From an uncultured Porphyromonadaceae bacterium (GTDB lineage Bacteria; Bacteroidota; Bacteroidia; Bacteroidales; Muribaculaceae), in contig CABPYL010000009.1 of the NCBI GenBank assembly GCA_902461565.1, positions 24,607-88,606 on the forward strand: a DNA stretch of 64,000 nt, in the 5' to 3' direction. The translations under genes were made by a program, and so were the position numbers. Below the pieces are notes generated by a model. The model ran no database searches, was not told the origin of the DNA, and saw only the letters and a program-made list of their open reading frames with translations. The number at the start of each line of letters is the position of its first letter. The stretch's first letter is position 1. This document shows, piece by piece, positions 33,401-42,020 of this stretch.

Positions 33401-34004
33401 TGTCGACACCGAGGTATACTCCAACACCGGCGGCCAGTCGTCCAAGGCAACACCGCTCGGTGCCATCGCCAAGTTTGCATCCGCAGGCAAGCGTATCCGC
33501 AAGAAAGACCTCGGTCTTATCGCAACAACCTACGGCTACGTATATGTGGCACAGGTGGCTATGGGCGCCGACCAGGCTCAGACACTCAAGGCTATCCGCG
33601 AGGCTGAGGCATACGACGGTCCTTCGCTGATTATCGCATACGCTCCGTGTATCAACCACGGCATCAAGGCAGGCATGGGCCACTCGCAGTCTGAGGAAGC
33701 CAAGGCCGTCGCTTGCGGCTACTGGCATCTGTGGCGCTACAACCCCGCTGCAGAAGAAGCCGGACAGAATCCCTTCACACTGGACAGCAAAGCACCCAAC
33801 TGGGACGAGTTCGAAAACTTCCTGCTTGGCGAAGTACGCTATGCAACCGTGCAGAAACAGTATCCCGCCGAAGCTGCCGAACTGTTCGCTGCCGCAAAGG
33901 CAAACGCACAGTGGCGCTACAACAACTATGTACGCCTCTCGCAGCAGTCGTGGGGAACAGATCCCATCATCGAACCCATCGAAAAGAAAAACGAACAGCT
34001 CTAA
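30420..34004 (+). CDS. nifJ: Pyruvate:ferredoxin (flavodoxin) oxidoreductase
   Basis: A 1194-residue single-chain homodimeric PFOR that makes acetyl-CoA, CO2 and reduced ferredoxin from pyruvate, a central step in anaerobic carbon metabolism. Order: N-terminal pyrimidine domain (YMFTEVAAIYPITPSSTMAE), transketolase C-like and gamma domains, a two-cluster ferredoxin domain (CIQCNKCAYVCPHAA near 690 and CLGCSNCVDVCPG near 745), then the TPP domain with the proximal cluster ligands in SGACSGCGETPY and ATGCSSIYSGS. Seven further Cys lie between about 900 and 950 (CDCC and CEKCNCETC). Monocistronic, with its own promoter and terminator. Confidence 0.97.
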   Translation: MSKEKKFLTCDGNQAAAHVSYMFTEVAAIYPITPSSTMAEYVDEWSAAGRKNIFGETVLVQEMQSEGGAAGAVHGSLQAGALTTTYTASQGLLLMIPNMYKIAGELLPTVFHVSARTIASHALSIFGDHQDVMSVRQTGFAMLAEGSVQEVMDLAGVAHLATIKARVPFVNFFDGFRTSHEIQKIEAMDQEDLAPLIDQEALAQFRKDALTPDAPVARGLAENGDVFFQHREACNEHYNAVPEIVESYMAEIGKITGREYHLFNYYGAPDAERVIIAMGSVTQAIQEAIDSLIAKGEKVGLVSVHLYRPFSAKHLLAAVPATAKRIAVLDRTKEPGANGEPLYLDVKEVFYGRENAPIIVGGRYGLASKDTTPSQILSVFENLALPMPKDHFTIGIVDDVTFTSLPLLPEVALGDAGTFEAKFYGLGADGTVGANKNSVKIIGDNTDKYCQAYFAYDSKKSGGFTCSHLRFGDKPIRSTYLVNTPNFVACHVQAYLHMYDVTRGLRDGGTFLLNTIWEGDELAKNLPNNVKRYFAEHNITVYYINATKIAQEIGLGNRTNTILQSAFFRITEVIPVDLAIEQMKKFIVKSYGKKGQDVVDKNNQAVDRGGEYHTLTVDPAWATLPEDSNAANNDPEFINKLVRPINAQDGDLLKVSDFKDIPDGTWEQGTAAYEKRGVAAFVPEWDKDNCIQCNKCAYVCPHAAIRPFVLTDAEAQAAPFGTEGTIPALGPSFKGMHFIQAVDVLDCLGCSNCVDVCPGKKGVKALAMKPLETQLNIQKDWDYCVTSVESKQNLVDIKANVKNSQFATPLFEFSGACSGCGETPYVKLISQLYGDHEMVANATGCSSIYSGSVPSTPYTTNAKGYGPAWANSLFEDFAEFGLGMKIATNKMRERVAEVMNQIIACDCCNEEMKELAKKWLATPNDAAATREVAEKLVPLCEKCNCETCGKLLTLKGYIAARSQWIIAGDGAAYDIGFGGLDHVLATGENVNVLVVDTEVYSNTGGQSSKATPLGAIAKFASAGKRIRKKDLGLIATTYGYVYVAQVAMGADQAQTLKAIREAEAYDGPSLIIAYAPCINHGIKAGMGHSQSEEAKAVACGYWHLWRYNPAAEEAGQNPFTLDSKAPNWDEFENFLLGEVRYATVQKQYPAEAAELFAAAKANAQWRYNNYVRLSQQSWGTDPIIEPIEKKNEQL

Positions 34005-34022
34005 AATAAGCTGACATCAATA

Positions 34023-34059
34023 AAAAGACAGGGACGCCCGCGCGCCCCTGTCTTTTTTA
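34023..34059 (+). terminator. Terminator of nifJ
   Basis: AAAAGACAGGG and CCCTGTCTTTTTT form the stem around a GC-rich loop. Confidence 0.9.
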
Positions 34060-34134
34060 TTTCATACAACCGCCAAGTTTGTAGTGAAAATATGAATTTT
34101 CAACGTGGAGCTATATATATCAGCAAAAAAATAG

Positions 34135-34142
34135 TAATTTTG
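34135..34142 (+). promoter_or_regulatory. -7 element directly before the PH-domain gene
   Basis: TAATTTTG ends 4 bp before the ATG (34147). If functional the transcript would begin at or next to the start codon. No -33 TTTG at the standard distance. Confidence 0.45.
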
Positions 34143-34146
34143 TAAC

Positions 34147-34566
34147 ATGGAAAAGGTTTATAAATCAAAAGTCGCCAAATGGTATCTATGGACGTGCATA
34201 GGGGTTACTGCTGCATTTGCCGGTACTTTGTTCTTATGCTATCGATCCACATGGATACTCTTTATAGATGTAGTACTTATAGGTATATGTGCTGCCTTTA
34301 TGCTTGATATGTTATTCCACACAGATTATACAATCAAAGGAGATACGTTATACATACGCTGCGGAGTATTGTTCCACATGACATTGCCGATAAGCAAAAT
34401 AAGTGAAATCACCCATAAATCGACAATATTATCATCTCCGGCGTTGTCCGCAAAGCGGATAGGCATAAGATATGGTCTTAAAAACTGGGTATATATTTCC
34501 CCGCAAAACCAGGAAGATTTTATATCGGACATCAAATCAATAAACCCGGGAATCACTATAGACTAA
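34147..34566 (+). CDS. PH-domain-containing membrane protein
   Basis: A 139-residue protein with two membrane segments at the N-terminus (about 13-32 and 36-55) and a bacterial PH-like domain after it (about 58-135: HTDYTIKGDTLYIRCGVLFH, LPISKISEITHK, NWVYISPQNQEDFISDI). This plan resembles the small bPH proteins of the SunI type. Their function is mostly unknown. It stands alone; AT-rich codon use relative to neighbours is notable. Confidence 0.75.
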   Translation: MEKVYKSKVAKWYLWTCIGVTAAFAGTLFLCYRSTWILFIDVVLIGICAAFMLDMLFHTDYTIKGDTLYIRCGVLFHMTLPISKISEITHKSTILSSPALSAKRIGIRYGLKNWVYISPQNQEDFISDIKSINPGITID

Positions 34567-34653
34567 AAAAAAGCATGCCCTGAAGATGTTTCATTAAATA
34601 ATATTACATCCTATAATTTTCGTGGTATAGGCACTTATTTAAGATTATTTTAT

Positions 34654-34661
34654 TAATTTTG
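34654..34661 (+). promoter_or_regulatory. -7 element of the hppA promoter
   Basis: TAATTTTG, matching TAnnTTTG, with only a weak -33 match (TTATTT near 34636). A leader of about 75 nt precedes the start codon. Confidence 0.5.
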
Positions 34662-34743
34662 AAGCCACGAAAGATAATTTTCGGCCAGCAAAACGCACAA
34701 CAAACCTTAAAAGCTATATTTTAACACATTTAAACCTTAGACA

Positions 34744-36936
34744 ATGACCAATCCGGTATTTTGGCTCGTGCCGATTTCGGCAATCGTCGCGTTGTTTCTC
34801 GCATGGTATTTTTATCGCCAGATGATGAAAGAAAGCGAGGGCACAGACACAATGAAACGTATCGCATCGCACGTACGCAAGGGTGCGATGTCCTATCTGA
34901 AACAACAATACAAAATCGTAGGCATAGTTTTTCTGTGCCTTGTTGTGCTTTTCTCAATCATGGCCTACGGATTCCAGCTGCAGAATCCCTGGGTACCTGT
35001 GGCATTCCTCACCGGCGGCTTCTTCTCCGGTCTCTCCGGTTTCTTAGGCATGAAAACCGCCACATACGCCTCGGCCCGCACTGCCAACGCAGCCCGCAAC
35101 TCGCTTAACGCCGGCCTGCGCGTAGCTTTCCGTTCCGGCGCAGTGATGGGTCTGGTGGTAGTAGGTCTCGGCCTCATCGATATCTCCTTCTGGTATCTCC
35201 TGCTCGACTGGCTTGTAGACCTGCCCGGCACAGCAAAACTCGCTATGATTACCACCACCATGCTCACCTTCGGCATGGGCGCCTCCACCCAGGCGCTGTT
35301 CGCACGTGTTGGCGGCGGTATCTACACCAAGGCTGCCGACGTCGGCGCCGACCTTGTGGGCAAAGTTGAAGCAGGAATTCCCGAGGACGACCCCCGCAAC
35401 CCCGCCACCATCGCCGACAACGTGGGCGACAACGTGGGCGACGTAGCAGGCATGGGCGCCGACCTTTACGAATCGTACTGTGGCTCCATTCTGGCTACCT
35501 CGGCCCTCGGCGCCGCCGCCTACCTGCTGGAAGGCGATACCGTAATGCAGTACAAGGCTGTGATTGCCCCCATGCTTATCGCCGCCGTTGGCATCCTGCT
35601 GTCTATCATAGGCATATTCTCGGTACGCACCAAAGAGGATGCCTCCATGAAGAATCTGTTGGGCGCTCTGTCGCTTGGCACAAACCTAAGCTCGGTTCTG
35701 ATTGTGGCAGCCACATTCCTTATTCTGTGGCTCCTTGGTATCAACAACTGGTGGATGATAGGCTGCTCGGTTGTAACTGGCCTTATAGTAGGCATCGTAA
35801 TCGGCCGCTCAACAGAATATTACACCTCACAGTCTTATAAACCTACCAAAAAACTTGCCGAAAGCGGCACCACCGGTCCGGCTACTGTCATCATCTCCGG
35901 TGTAGGCCTCGGTATGGTTTCCACCGCCATTCCCGTTATCGCTGTTGTGGCCGGTATCATCCTCAGCTACTGGTTCGCTTCGGGCTTCGACTTCAGCAAC
36001 GTTGCTATGGGTCTTTACGGCATCGGTATCGCCGCCGTAGGCATGCTGTCGACCCTCGGCATCACACTCGCCACCGACGCATACGGCCCTATCGCCGACA
36101 ATGCCGGCGGCAACGCCGAAATGAGCGGCCTCGGCGAAGAAGTGCGACGCCGCACCGACGCCCTCGACTCCCTCGGCAACACCACCGCCGCCACCGGCAA
36201 AGGCTTCGCCATCGGTTCGGCTGCCCTTACAGGCCTTGCCCTGCTTGCATCGTACATCGAAGAAATCCGCATCGGTCTGGAACGCCTCGGCGAAACTACA
36301 ATACAGCTTGGCGACCGCGCAGTTGATATACACCAGATGTCTTTCTTAGACTTCATGACTCTCTACGAAGTGAATCTGATGAGTCCCAAAGTTCTTTCCG
36401 GTATGTTTATCGGCGCGATGATGGCCTTCCTGTTCTGCGGTCTTACAATGAATGCCGTAGGTCGCGCCGCATCGCACATGGTAGACGAGGTACGCCGCCA
36501 GTTCCGCGAGATAAAGGGTATCCTCGAAGGTAAAGCCGAACCCGATTACGCACGCTGCGTACAGATTTCCACCAAAGGCGCCCAGCGCGAAATGATATTC
36601 CCCTCGGTTCTGGCAATCATAGCCCCCATCGTTACCGGTCTCATTTTCGGTGTCCCCGGTGTTCTTGGTCTGCTTGTCGGTGGCCTCTCGGCCGGCTTCG
36701 TTCTGGCTATCTTCATGGCCAACTCGGGCGGTGCATGGGATAACGCGAAGAAATACATCGAAGAAGGACATTTCGGCGGCAAAGGCAGCGAGGTACACAA
36801 AGCAACCGTTGTAGGCGATACCGTAGGCGATCCCTTCAAAGACACCTCCGGTCCGTCGCTCAACATCCTCATCAAACTCATGTCGATGGTATCTATCGTA
36901 ATGGCCGGTCTCACCGTAAGCTGGAGCCTGTTCTGA
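34744..36936 (+). CDS. hppA: Membrane-bound cation-pumping pyrophosphatase, K+-dependent type
   Basis: A 730-residue protein with about 16 membrane helices that hydrolyses pyrophosphate and pumps H+ and/or Na+. Conserved catalytic loops: ADVGADLVGKVEAGIPEDDP, NPATIADNVGDNVGDVAGMG, DAYGPIADNAGGNAEMSGL and VVGDTVGDPFKDTSGPSLN. The segment LDSLGNTTAATGKGFAIGSA has Ala and Gly where K+-independent enzymes have Lys and Thr (GNTTKATTKG), which by established work marks the K+-dependent class. Whether it pumps Na+, H+ or both is not decided here. Monocistronic, with strong terminator. Confidence 0.96.
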   Translation: MTNPVFWLVPISAIVALFLAWYFYRQMMKESEGTDTMKRIASHVRKGAMSYLKQQYKIVGIVFLCLVVLFSIMAYGFQLQNPWVPVAFLTGGFFSGLSGFLGMKTATYASARTANAARNSLNAGLRVAFRSGAVMGLVVVGLGLIDISFWYLLLDWLVDLPGTAKLAMITTTMLTFGMGASTQALFARVGGGIYTKAADVGADLVGKVEAGIPEDDPRNPATIADNVGDNVGDVAGMGADLYESYCGSILATSALGAAAYLLEGDTVMQYKAVIAPMLIAAVGILLSIIGIFSVRTKEDASMKNLLGALSLGTNLSSVLIVAATFLILWLLGINNWWMIGCSVVTGLIVGIVIGRSTEYYTSQSYKPTKKLAESGTTGPATVIISGVGLGMVSTAIPVIAVVAGIILSYWFASGFDFSNVAMGLYGIGIAAVGMLSTLGITLATDAYGPIADNAGGNAEMSGLGEEVRRRTDALDSLGNTTAATGKGFAIGSAALTGLALLASYIEEIRIGLERLGETTIQLGDRAVDIHQMSFLDFMTLYEVNLMSPKVLSGMFIGAMMAFLFCGLTMNAVGRAASHMVDEVRRQFREIKGILEGKAEPDYARCVQISTKGAQREMIFPSVLAIIAPIVTGLIFGVPGVLGLLVGGLSAGFVLAIFMANSGGAWDNAKKYIEEGHFGGKGSEVHKATVVGDTVGDPFKDTSGPSLNILIKLMSMVSIVMAGLTVSWSLF

Positions 36937-36962
36937 TAAAGACATTCCCCCGATTTATATTA

Positions 36963-36989
36963 AGCTGCGCTGTGGCGCAGCTTTTTTTT
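36963..36989 (+). terminator. Terminator of hppA
   Basis: AGCTGCGC and GCGCAGCT (perfect 8-bp stem, TGTG loop) followed by seven T. Confidence 0.9.
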
Positions 36990-37034
36990 ATTCTTCATTT
37001 TTCTGCACCACACAATATTGTGTCAGAATTTTGT

Positions 37035-37042
37035 TATCTTTG
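37035..37042 (+). promoter_or_regulatory. -7 element directly before mltG
   Basis: TATCTTTG ends 4 bp before the ATG (37047), the same geometry as at 34135. A leaderless mRNA is possible. The -33 element is not convincing. Confidence 0.45.
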
Positions 37043-37046
37043 TAAT

Positions 37047-38054
37047 ATGAAAAAGATTTGGATAGCACTGGGCATAGTTGCGGCGGTGGTGCTTGCTGGC
37101 GGCATCGCTGTAAAGATGCTTTATATTGGCACATACGAATACGAGCCCGCGCGTGTGAACATCCCCGCCGGCGCATCGGACGACAGCATCGGCAAAATTA
37201 TGACCGACGCGCTCGGCAAAGACTTCGGAAGCAAGGTAGAGCGAGTGTGGAAATTGCGTGGCGGCACAGCTTTCGGCAGTCATGGCTCTTACCTGATAGA
37301 ACCAGGCACATCGGCTCTGCGCGCCGGCAACAATATAGCCAAGGGGCGCCAGACACCCGTGCGCTTCACCTTTAACAACATACACACAATGGGCGAACTT
37401 GCAGCACGCGTGGCCGCGCAGATGGAAACAGATTCCGCCGCTTTCCGCGCCGCAGCAGATTCCATACTTTCCGCCGAAGGTCTAACCACCGCCCAACAGC
37501 CGGCGGCTTTCATTCCGGACACCCATGAATTCTACTGGACCGCTTCGGCTCCCTACATCGTGAACCGTCTATTTGCCGAACGAAAGAAATTCTGGAACGA
37601 AGAACGTCGCGCCAAAGCAGAGGCTCTTGGACTGACACCCGAAGATGTACACACACTTGCTTCTATCGTAGAGGGCGAGACAAACAAAGCGGACGAACGC
37701 GGTATGGTGGCGCGCCTGTATCTTAACCGTCTGCAAAAAGATATGCCACTGCAGGCCGACCCTACGGTAAAATTCGCCTTAGGCGACCGCACTTTGCGCC
37801 GCATCACCGGGAAACACCTGAAGGTGGAATCGCCCTACAACACCTACATCAACCGCGGTCTGCCTCCAGGCCCGATTGCCATTCCGGAAAGCGCGACACT
37901 CGAGGCCGTGCTCGCGGCTCCGCAGCACAACTACCTGTATATGTGCGCGAAATCCGATTTTTCGGGCTATCACGACTTTGCTGCCGACTATGGCCGACAC
38001 CGCATCAACGCCGCGCGATATCACCGCAAACTCGCAGAAAGAGGCATCGAATAA
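37047..38054 (+). CDS. mltG: Endolytic murein transglycosylase
   Basis: A 335-residue MltG/YceG-family protein. One N-terminal membrane anchor (KKIWIALGIVAAVVLAGGIA), a LysM-like region, and the catalytic domain with the Glu in LASIVEGETNKADERGMVA, followed by LQADPTVKFAL, SPYNTYINRGLPPGPIAIP and AAPQHNYLYMCAKSDFSGYH. It cuts nascent peptidoglycan strands and limits their length. I selected ATG at 37047, where the anchor starts, because the upstream extension (to 36972) runs into the hppA terminator. Confidence 0.95.
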   Translation: MKKIWIALGIVAAVVLAGGIAVKMLYIGTYEYEPARVNIPAGASDDSIGKIMTDALGKDFGSKVERVWKLRGGTAFGSHGSYLIEPGTSALRAGNNIAKGRQTPVRFTFNNIHTMGELAARVAAQMETDSAAFRAAADSILSAEGLTTAQQPAAFIPDTHEFYWTASAPYIVNRLFAERKKFWNEERRAKAEALGLTPEDVHTLASIVEGETNKADERGMVARLYLNRLQKDMPLQADPTVKFALGDRTLRRITGKHLKVESPYNTYINRGLPPGPIAIPESATLEAVLAAPQHNYLYMCAKSDFSGYHDFAADYGRHRINAARYHRKLAERGIE

Positions 38055-38086
38055 TTTGAAAATGACTCAGAAAATTGCTATCTTTG
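38055..38086 (+). promoter_or_regulatory. Promoter of the TPR/beta-propeller gene
   Basis: TTTG (38055-38058), 20-bp spacer, TATCTTTG (38079-38086), a full consensus match, overlapping the mltG stop region. Start of transcription near 38093. Confidence 0.75.
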
Positions 38087-38105
38087 TAAAACTCACAACA
38101 AGACA

Positions 38106-39533
38106 ATGAAAAGCAATAAGTTACGCAAATACATACTCTGTTTTGCCTTATGCTCGCTGCTGTCGGCGTCCGCCGCTCCAATCGACCAGGCAAAACGGTA
38201 CTACCGCAACGGCCAGTACAATAAAGCGCTGAAAGAGCTGCGCGTACTTGCGAAGCGTACCCCGCGCGACGGCACAGTTAACTACTACCTTGGCGCCACT
38301 TTGCTCGCCCTTGGCCAGAACGATGAAGCCGTTACCCCTTTGGAGAAGGCTGTGGACCGAGGCGTTACCGACGCATCGCGCCTGTTGGCGGTAAACGCCC
38401 TGGAACAATACCGCGCCGACGACGCGGCCGATTATCTTGCCACATGGGAAGAAAAGCTGAAAAAGAACAAGAAAGATATACCGGAACAGTTCAACGAGCT
38501 CAACCGCAGGGCAATATCGCTGCGAAACATGCTTGAGCGAGTGGAAAAAATCGAAGTTCTGGACACTATAACAGCAGATAAAAACGCCTTTTTCTCGGCA
38601 ATAAGGCTGAGTGCCGGTGCAGGAAGCATCCTTCCGCCCGAAAGCATACGCAGCATGGGTGCCGGAACACCTGGGGCAGCGCTGTCCACAGCCTATCTGC
38701 CACAGAGCCGCAACCGCATAATATGGTCTGAGACAGACACCGCCGGCGTTTATGAACTATATGGTGCTGATATCCTTGACAACGGTGATATTGAGATGAT
38801 TCAGCCGTTGGGCACACATCTGGGTCAAGGCGGCGACGCCCGTTTCCCCTTTCTCATGGCCGACGGCATAACGCTGTACTTTGCCAACAACGGCGAGAAC
38901 TCGCTGGGCGGCTATGATATTTTCATGACACGTCAGAACGAGGATGGCGAATTCCTGTCGCCGCAGAACATGGGCATGCCGTACAATTCGACGGCGAACG
39001 ACTACCTGCTCGCCATCGACGAATCTTCAGAACTCGGCTGGCTTGTTTCCGACCGCAATGCTCCAGAAGGCAAGGTTACGATATATGTTTTCTCGCCGTC
39101 GCACGTACGCCGCAACGTGGAGGCCGGAGATGAAAACCTGCTGTCGCTCGCGCGTCTGGACAACATAGCCCTGACGCAGAATACAGATACGGACTACAAA
39201 AGCCTACTGCAGGAACGCCTGCCTGCCGAAATCAAGACCGACACCGACGGGAACGTAGCAATCCTGCTCGATTTAGGCAATGGAAAAGTTTACACAAGTC
39301 TGAGCGACTTCCACAGCAACGCAGCCCGCGCAGAGATGATAAAACTACTCGCCGCACAATTGGAGCTTGACAAGCATATCGCCTCAGAAGAAAAAATGCG
39401 CGATACATATCGCACCAATCCCGGCGAAAGCATTGCCGGACGTATTCTTGAGTCCGAACGCCAGACCGACGCCATGCGCAAAAAAATACAGACCTTACGC
39501 AACCGCACCGTGCGTCTTGAAACAAAGCGGTAA
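38106..39533 (+). CDS. TPR and PD40 beta-propeller protein, secreted
   Basis: A 475-residue exported protein. Signal peptide (RKYILCFALCSLLSASAAP), then tetratricopeptide repeats (about 25-135: AKRYYRNGQYNKALKELRVL, YYLGATLLALGQNDEAVTPL), then WD40-like/PD40 strands (about 195-340: YLPQSRNRIIWSETD, GGDARFPFLMADGITLYFAN, GYDIFMTRQNEDGEF, SELGWLVSDRNAPEGK), and a helical C-terminus with coiled-coil character. The TPR-PD40 order resembles the periplasmic protein PorE of type IX secretion, but no OmpA-like domain is present, so it is not that protein. It precedes floA by 46 bp. Confidence 0.7.
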   Translation: MKSNKLRKYILCFALCSLLSASAAPIDQAKRYYRNGQYNKALKELRVLAKRTPRDGTVNYYLGATLLALGQNDEAVTPLEKAVDRGVTDASRLLAVNALEQYRADDAADYLATWEEKLKKNKKDIPEQFNELNRRAISLRNMLERVEKIEVLDTITADKNAFFSAIRLSAGAGSILPPESIRSMGAGTPGAALSTAYLPQSRNRIIWSETDTAGVYELYGADILDNGDIEMIQPLGTHLGQGGDARFPFLMADGITLYFANNGENSLGGYDIFMTRQNEDGEFLSPQNMGMPYNSTANDYLLAIDESSELGWLVSDRNAPEGKVTIYVFSPSHVRRNVEAGDENLLSLARLDNIALTQNTDTDYKSLLQERLPAEIKTDTDGNVAILLDLGNGKVYTSLSDFHSNAARAEMIKLLAAQLELDKHIASEEKMRDTYRTNPGESIAGRILESERQTDAMRKKIQTLRNRTVRLETKR

Positions 39534-39579
39534 CACCGGCCGCATGTCTATCAGATTATAAACCAACAACACATAAATC

Positions 39580-40563
39580 ATGGAAATAACCGTAATTCTG
39601 CTCATAGCCCTGTGCGTGGTTCTCTTAGCAGTGTTTTTCTACTACTGTCCGTTCTTCCTGTGGATATCGGCCCGTGTAAGCGGCGTTCGCATATCGCTGT
39701 TACAGCTTGTGCTGATGCGCATACGTCAGGTTCCTGCAAGCGTGATTGTCCGCGCACTCATCGAGGCCCACAAAGCCGGTCTGAAAGACGTAACCCGCGA
39801 CGACCTCGAAGCCCACTATCTTGCCGGCGGTAACGTTGAACGCGTTGTTCACGCCCTCGTATCCGCATCCAAAGCCAATATCGACCTCGGTTTCAAGATG
39901 GCCACAGCAATCGACCTTGCCGGCCGCGATGTGTTCCAGGCCGTGCAGATGAGCGTAAACCCCAAGGTTATCGACACTCCCCCTGTAACTGCCGTCGCAA
40001 AAGACGGTATCCAGCTTATAGCCAAGGCCCGCGTTACCGTGCGCGCCAATATCCGCCAGCTTGTCGGCGGCGCAGGCGAGGATACAGTGCTTGCCCGTGT
40101 AGGCGAAGGTATCGTTTCGTCAATCGGCTCCTCCGAGAGCCACAAACAGGTGCTGGAGAATCCCGACTCCATTTCCAAACTCGTGCTCCGCAAAGGGCTT
40201 GACTCCGGCACGGCCTTCGAGATTCTGTCCATCGACATCGCCGATATCGACATAGGCCGTAACATCGGCGCCACACTGCAGATCGACCAGGCCCAGGCCG
40301 ACAAGAATATAGCCCAGGCAAAGGCCGAGGAACGCAGGGCAATGGCTATCGCCCGCGAGCAGGAAATGAAAGCACTTGCGCAGGAAGCGCGCGCAAAGGT
40401 CATCGAAGCCGAATGTGAGTTGCCAAAGGCTATGGCCCAGGCATTCCTGAGCGGAAACCTCGGCGTCATGGACTACTACCGCATGAAAAATATGGAGGCC
40501 GACACAAACATGCGTCAGTCGCTCGGCCAAAGTTCAACCTCTCTGCCCGAAATAAAAGAATGA
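39580..40563 (+). CDS. floA: Flotillin-like protein
   Basis: A 327-residue FloA (formerly UPF0365) protein. One short hydrophobic N-terminal segment (about 3-27) that enters the membrane as a hairpin, an SPFH-type domain (about 40-215, with VNPKVIDTPPVTAVAKDGIQ), and an Ala/Glu-rich flotillin coiled coil (about 225-300, QADKNIAQAKAEERRAMAIA). Such proteins form membrane microdomains. The stop codon overlaps the start of cstA (ATGA), suggesting translational coupling. No nfeD gene is adjacent, though it is a common partner. Confidence 0.94.
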   Translation: MEITVILLIALCVVLLAVFFYYCPFFLWISARVSGVRISLLQLVLMRIRQVPASVIVRALIEAHKAGLKDVTRDDLEAHYLAGGNVERVVHALVSASKANIDLGFKMATAIDLAGRDVFQAVQMSVNPKVIDTPPVTAVAKDGIQLIAKARVTVRANIRQLVGGAGEDTVLARVGEGIVSSIGSSESHKQVLENPDSISKLVLRKGLDSGTAFEILSIDIADIDIGRNIGATLQIDQAQADKNIAQAKAEERRAMAIAREQEMKALAQEARAKVIEAECELPKAMAQAFLSGNLGVMDYYRMKNMEADTNMRQSLGQSSTSLPEIKE

Positions 40564-42011
40564 CCGCTCTCCTTATCTCTCTCGCCGTCCTCGTCGGAGG
40601 ATACTTTATCTACGGCCTTATCGTAGAAAAAATATTCGGTGTGGATTCTTCGCGCCTGATGCCTGCCACAACCAAATACGACGGCATAGACTATGTGGAA
40701 ATGCCAACGTGGAAAGTTTTCCTTATCCAGTTCCTCAACATAGCGGGCCTCGGTCCCATCTTCGGAGCCATAATGGGCGTAATGTTCGGTCCGGCGGCAT
40801 TCCTTTGGATAGTACTCGGCACGATATTCGGAGGCGCTGTCCACGATTTCATCTCGGCGATGATGTCGGTGCGCAGCGGCGGCGACTCGCTTCCCGAACT
40901 TGTCGGCCGCGAACTCGGGCCTGTTATCAAGCAGGTTATCCGTGTTGTATCCACAGTTCTTCTGATACTTGTGGGCGCTGTTTTCATCCTCACACCAGCC
41001 GGACTGCTCGCTGGCATGACACCGGACTGGATGAATGTCAACTTCTGGATTGCGGCAATCTTCATCTACTATCTCCTCGCCACCCTTCTGCCAATCGACA
41101 AACTTATCGGACGAATCTATCCCCTGTTTGGCGGCGCGCTGCTGTTCATGGCTCTTGGCCTGCTGTATGTGCTTATCTTCAAAGGTATGCCTATTCCCGA
41201 CGGCTTCGCTGACGGTCTTTTCAATCGCCACCCCGCCGTCGACACACATCCGCTGTTCCCTATGATGTTCGTAAGCATTGCGTGCGGCGCCATTTCCGGC
41301 TTTCATGCCACACAGTCGCCAATGATGGTGCGCTGCCTAAAGAACGAAAAACTCGCCAGGCCTGTATTCTACGGCGCAATGGTGGCCGAGGGTATTGTGG
41401 CATTGATATGGGCAGCAGCCGCCATCACCTTCACCGGCGGTTACAGCCAGCTCGCAGATTACATGACCACCCACACAACCGGCGATATGGTGCATAATAT
41501 CTCCGTTGAATGGTTAGGCACTTTCGGAGGCATTTTAGCGCTCCTTGGTGTTATCGCAGCACCTATAACCACAGGAGATACAGCTCTACGCTCGGCACGC
41601 CTCACCGTGGCCGACTTCCTGCGTATCAGTCAGAAAAAATTCGTCAAACGAATGCTGGTGTCGCTGCCGCTTTTTGCGGCAACATTCACCCTGATGATGA
41701 TAGATTTCGACGTGCTGTGGCGCTACTTCGCATGGACAAACCAGACACTCGCGGCATTCACGCTGTGGGCTGCCACCGTTTACCTTGCGCGCCACCGCCG
41801 CTTCTTCTACATCTGCCTTATTCCCGCTCTGTATATGACAATGGTAGTGATAACCTACATCCTGGTGGCACCCACTCCCGAGGGTTTCGGCATACCGTTC
41901 AATTATGCCGTACTCACCGCAGCGGCAGTAGACTTTATATGCCTGACAATGTTTATCCGCTACCTGATTCTAAGCCGCAGCGGACGACTTGTCCACGATG
42001 TTGCATACTAA
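40560..42011 (+). CDS. cstA: Carbon starvation protein A family (peptide/pyruvate transporter)
   Basis: A 483-residue multispan protein. Family signatures: FLNIAGLGPIFGAIMGVMFG near the start, GAVHDFISAMMSVRSGG, GAISGFHATQSPMMVRCLKN and PITTGDTALRSARLTVADF. CstA-type transporters take up peptides or pyruvate in starved cells; this is the short form, lacking the C-terminal extension of E. coli CstA (about 700 residues). The substrate is not predictable. Overlaps floA by 4 bp; the next gene starts 9 bp downstream. Confidence 0.93.
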   Translation: MTALLISLAVLVGGYFIYGLIVEKIFGVDSSRLMPATTKYDGIDYVEMPTWKVFLIQFLNIAGLGPIFGAIMGVMFGPAAFLWIVLGTIFGGAVHDFISAMMSVRSGGDSLPELVGRELGPVIKQVIRVVSTVLLILVGAVFILTPAGLLAGMTPDWMNVNFWIAAIFIYYLLATLLPIDKLIGRIYPLFGGALLFMALGLLYVLIFKGMPIPDGFADGLFNRHPAVDTHPLFPMMFVSIACGAISGFHATQSPMMVRCLKNEKLARPVFYGAMVAEGIVALIWAAAAITFTGGYSQLADYMTTHTTGDMVHNISVEWLGTFGGILALLGVIAAPITTGDTALRSARLTVADFLRISQKKFVKRMLVSLPLFAATFTLMMIDFDVLWRYFAWTNQTLAAFTLWAATVYLARHRRFFYICLIPALYMTMVVITYILVAPTPEGFGIPFNYAVLTAAAVDFICLTMFIRYLILSRSGRLVHDVAY

Positions 42012-42020
42012 ATCTGTTTT

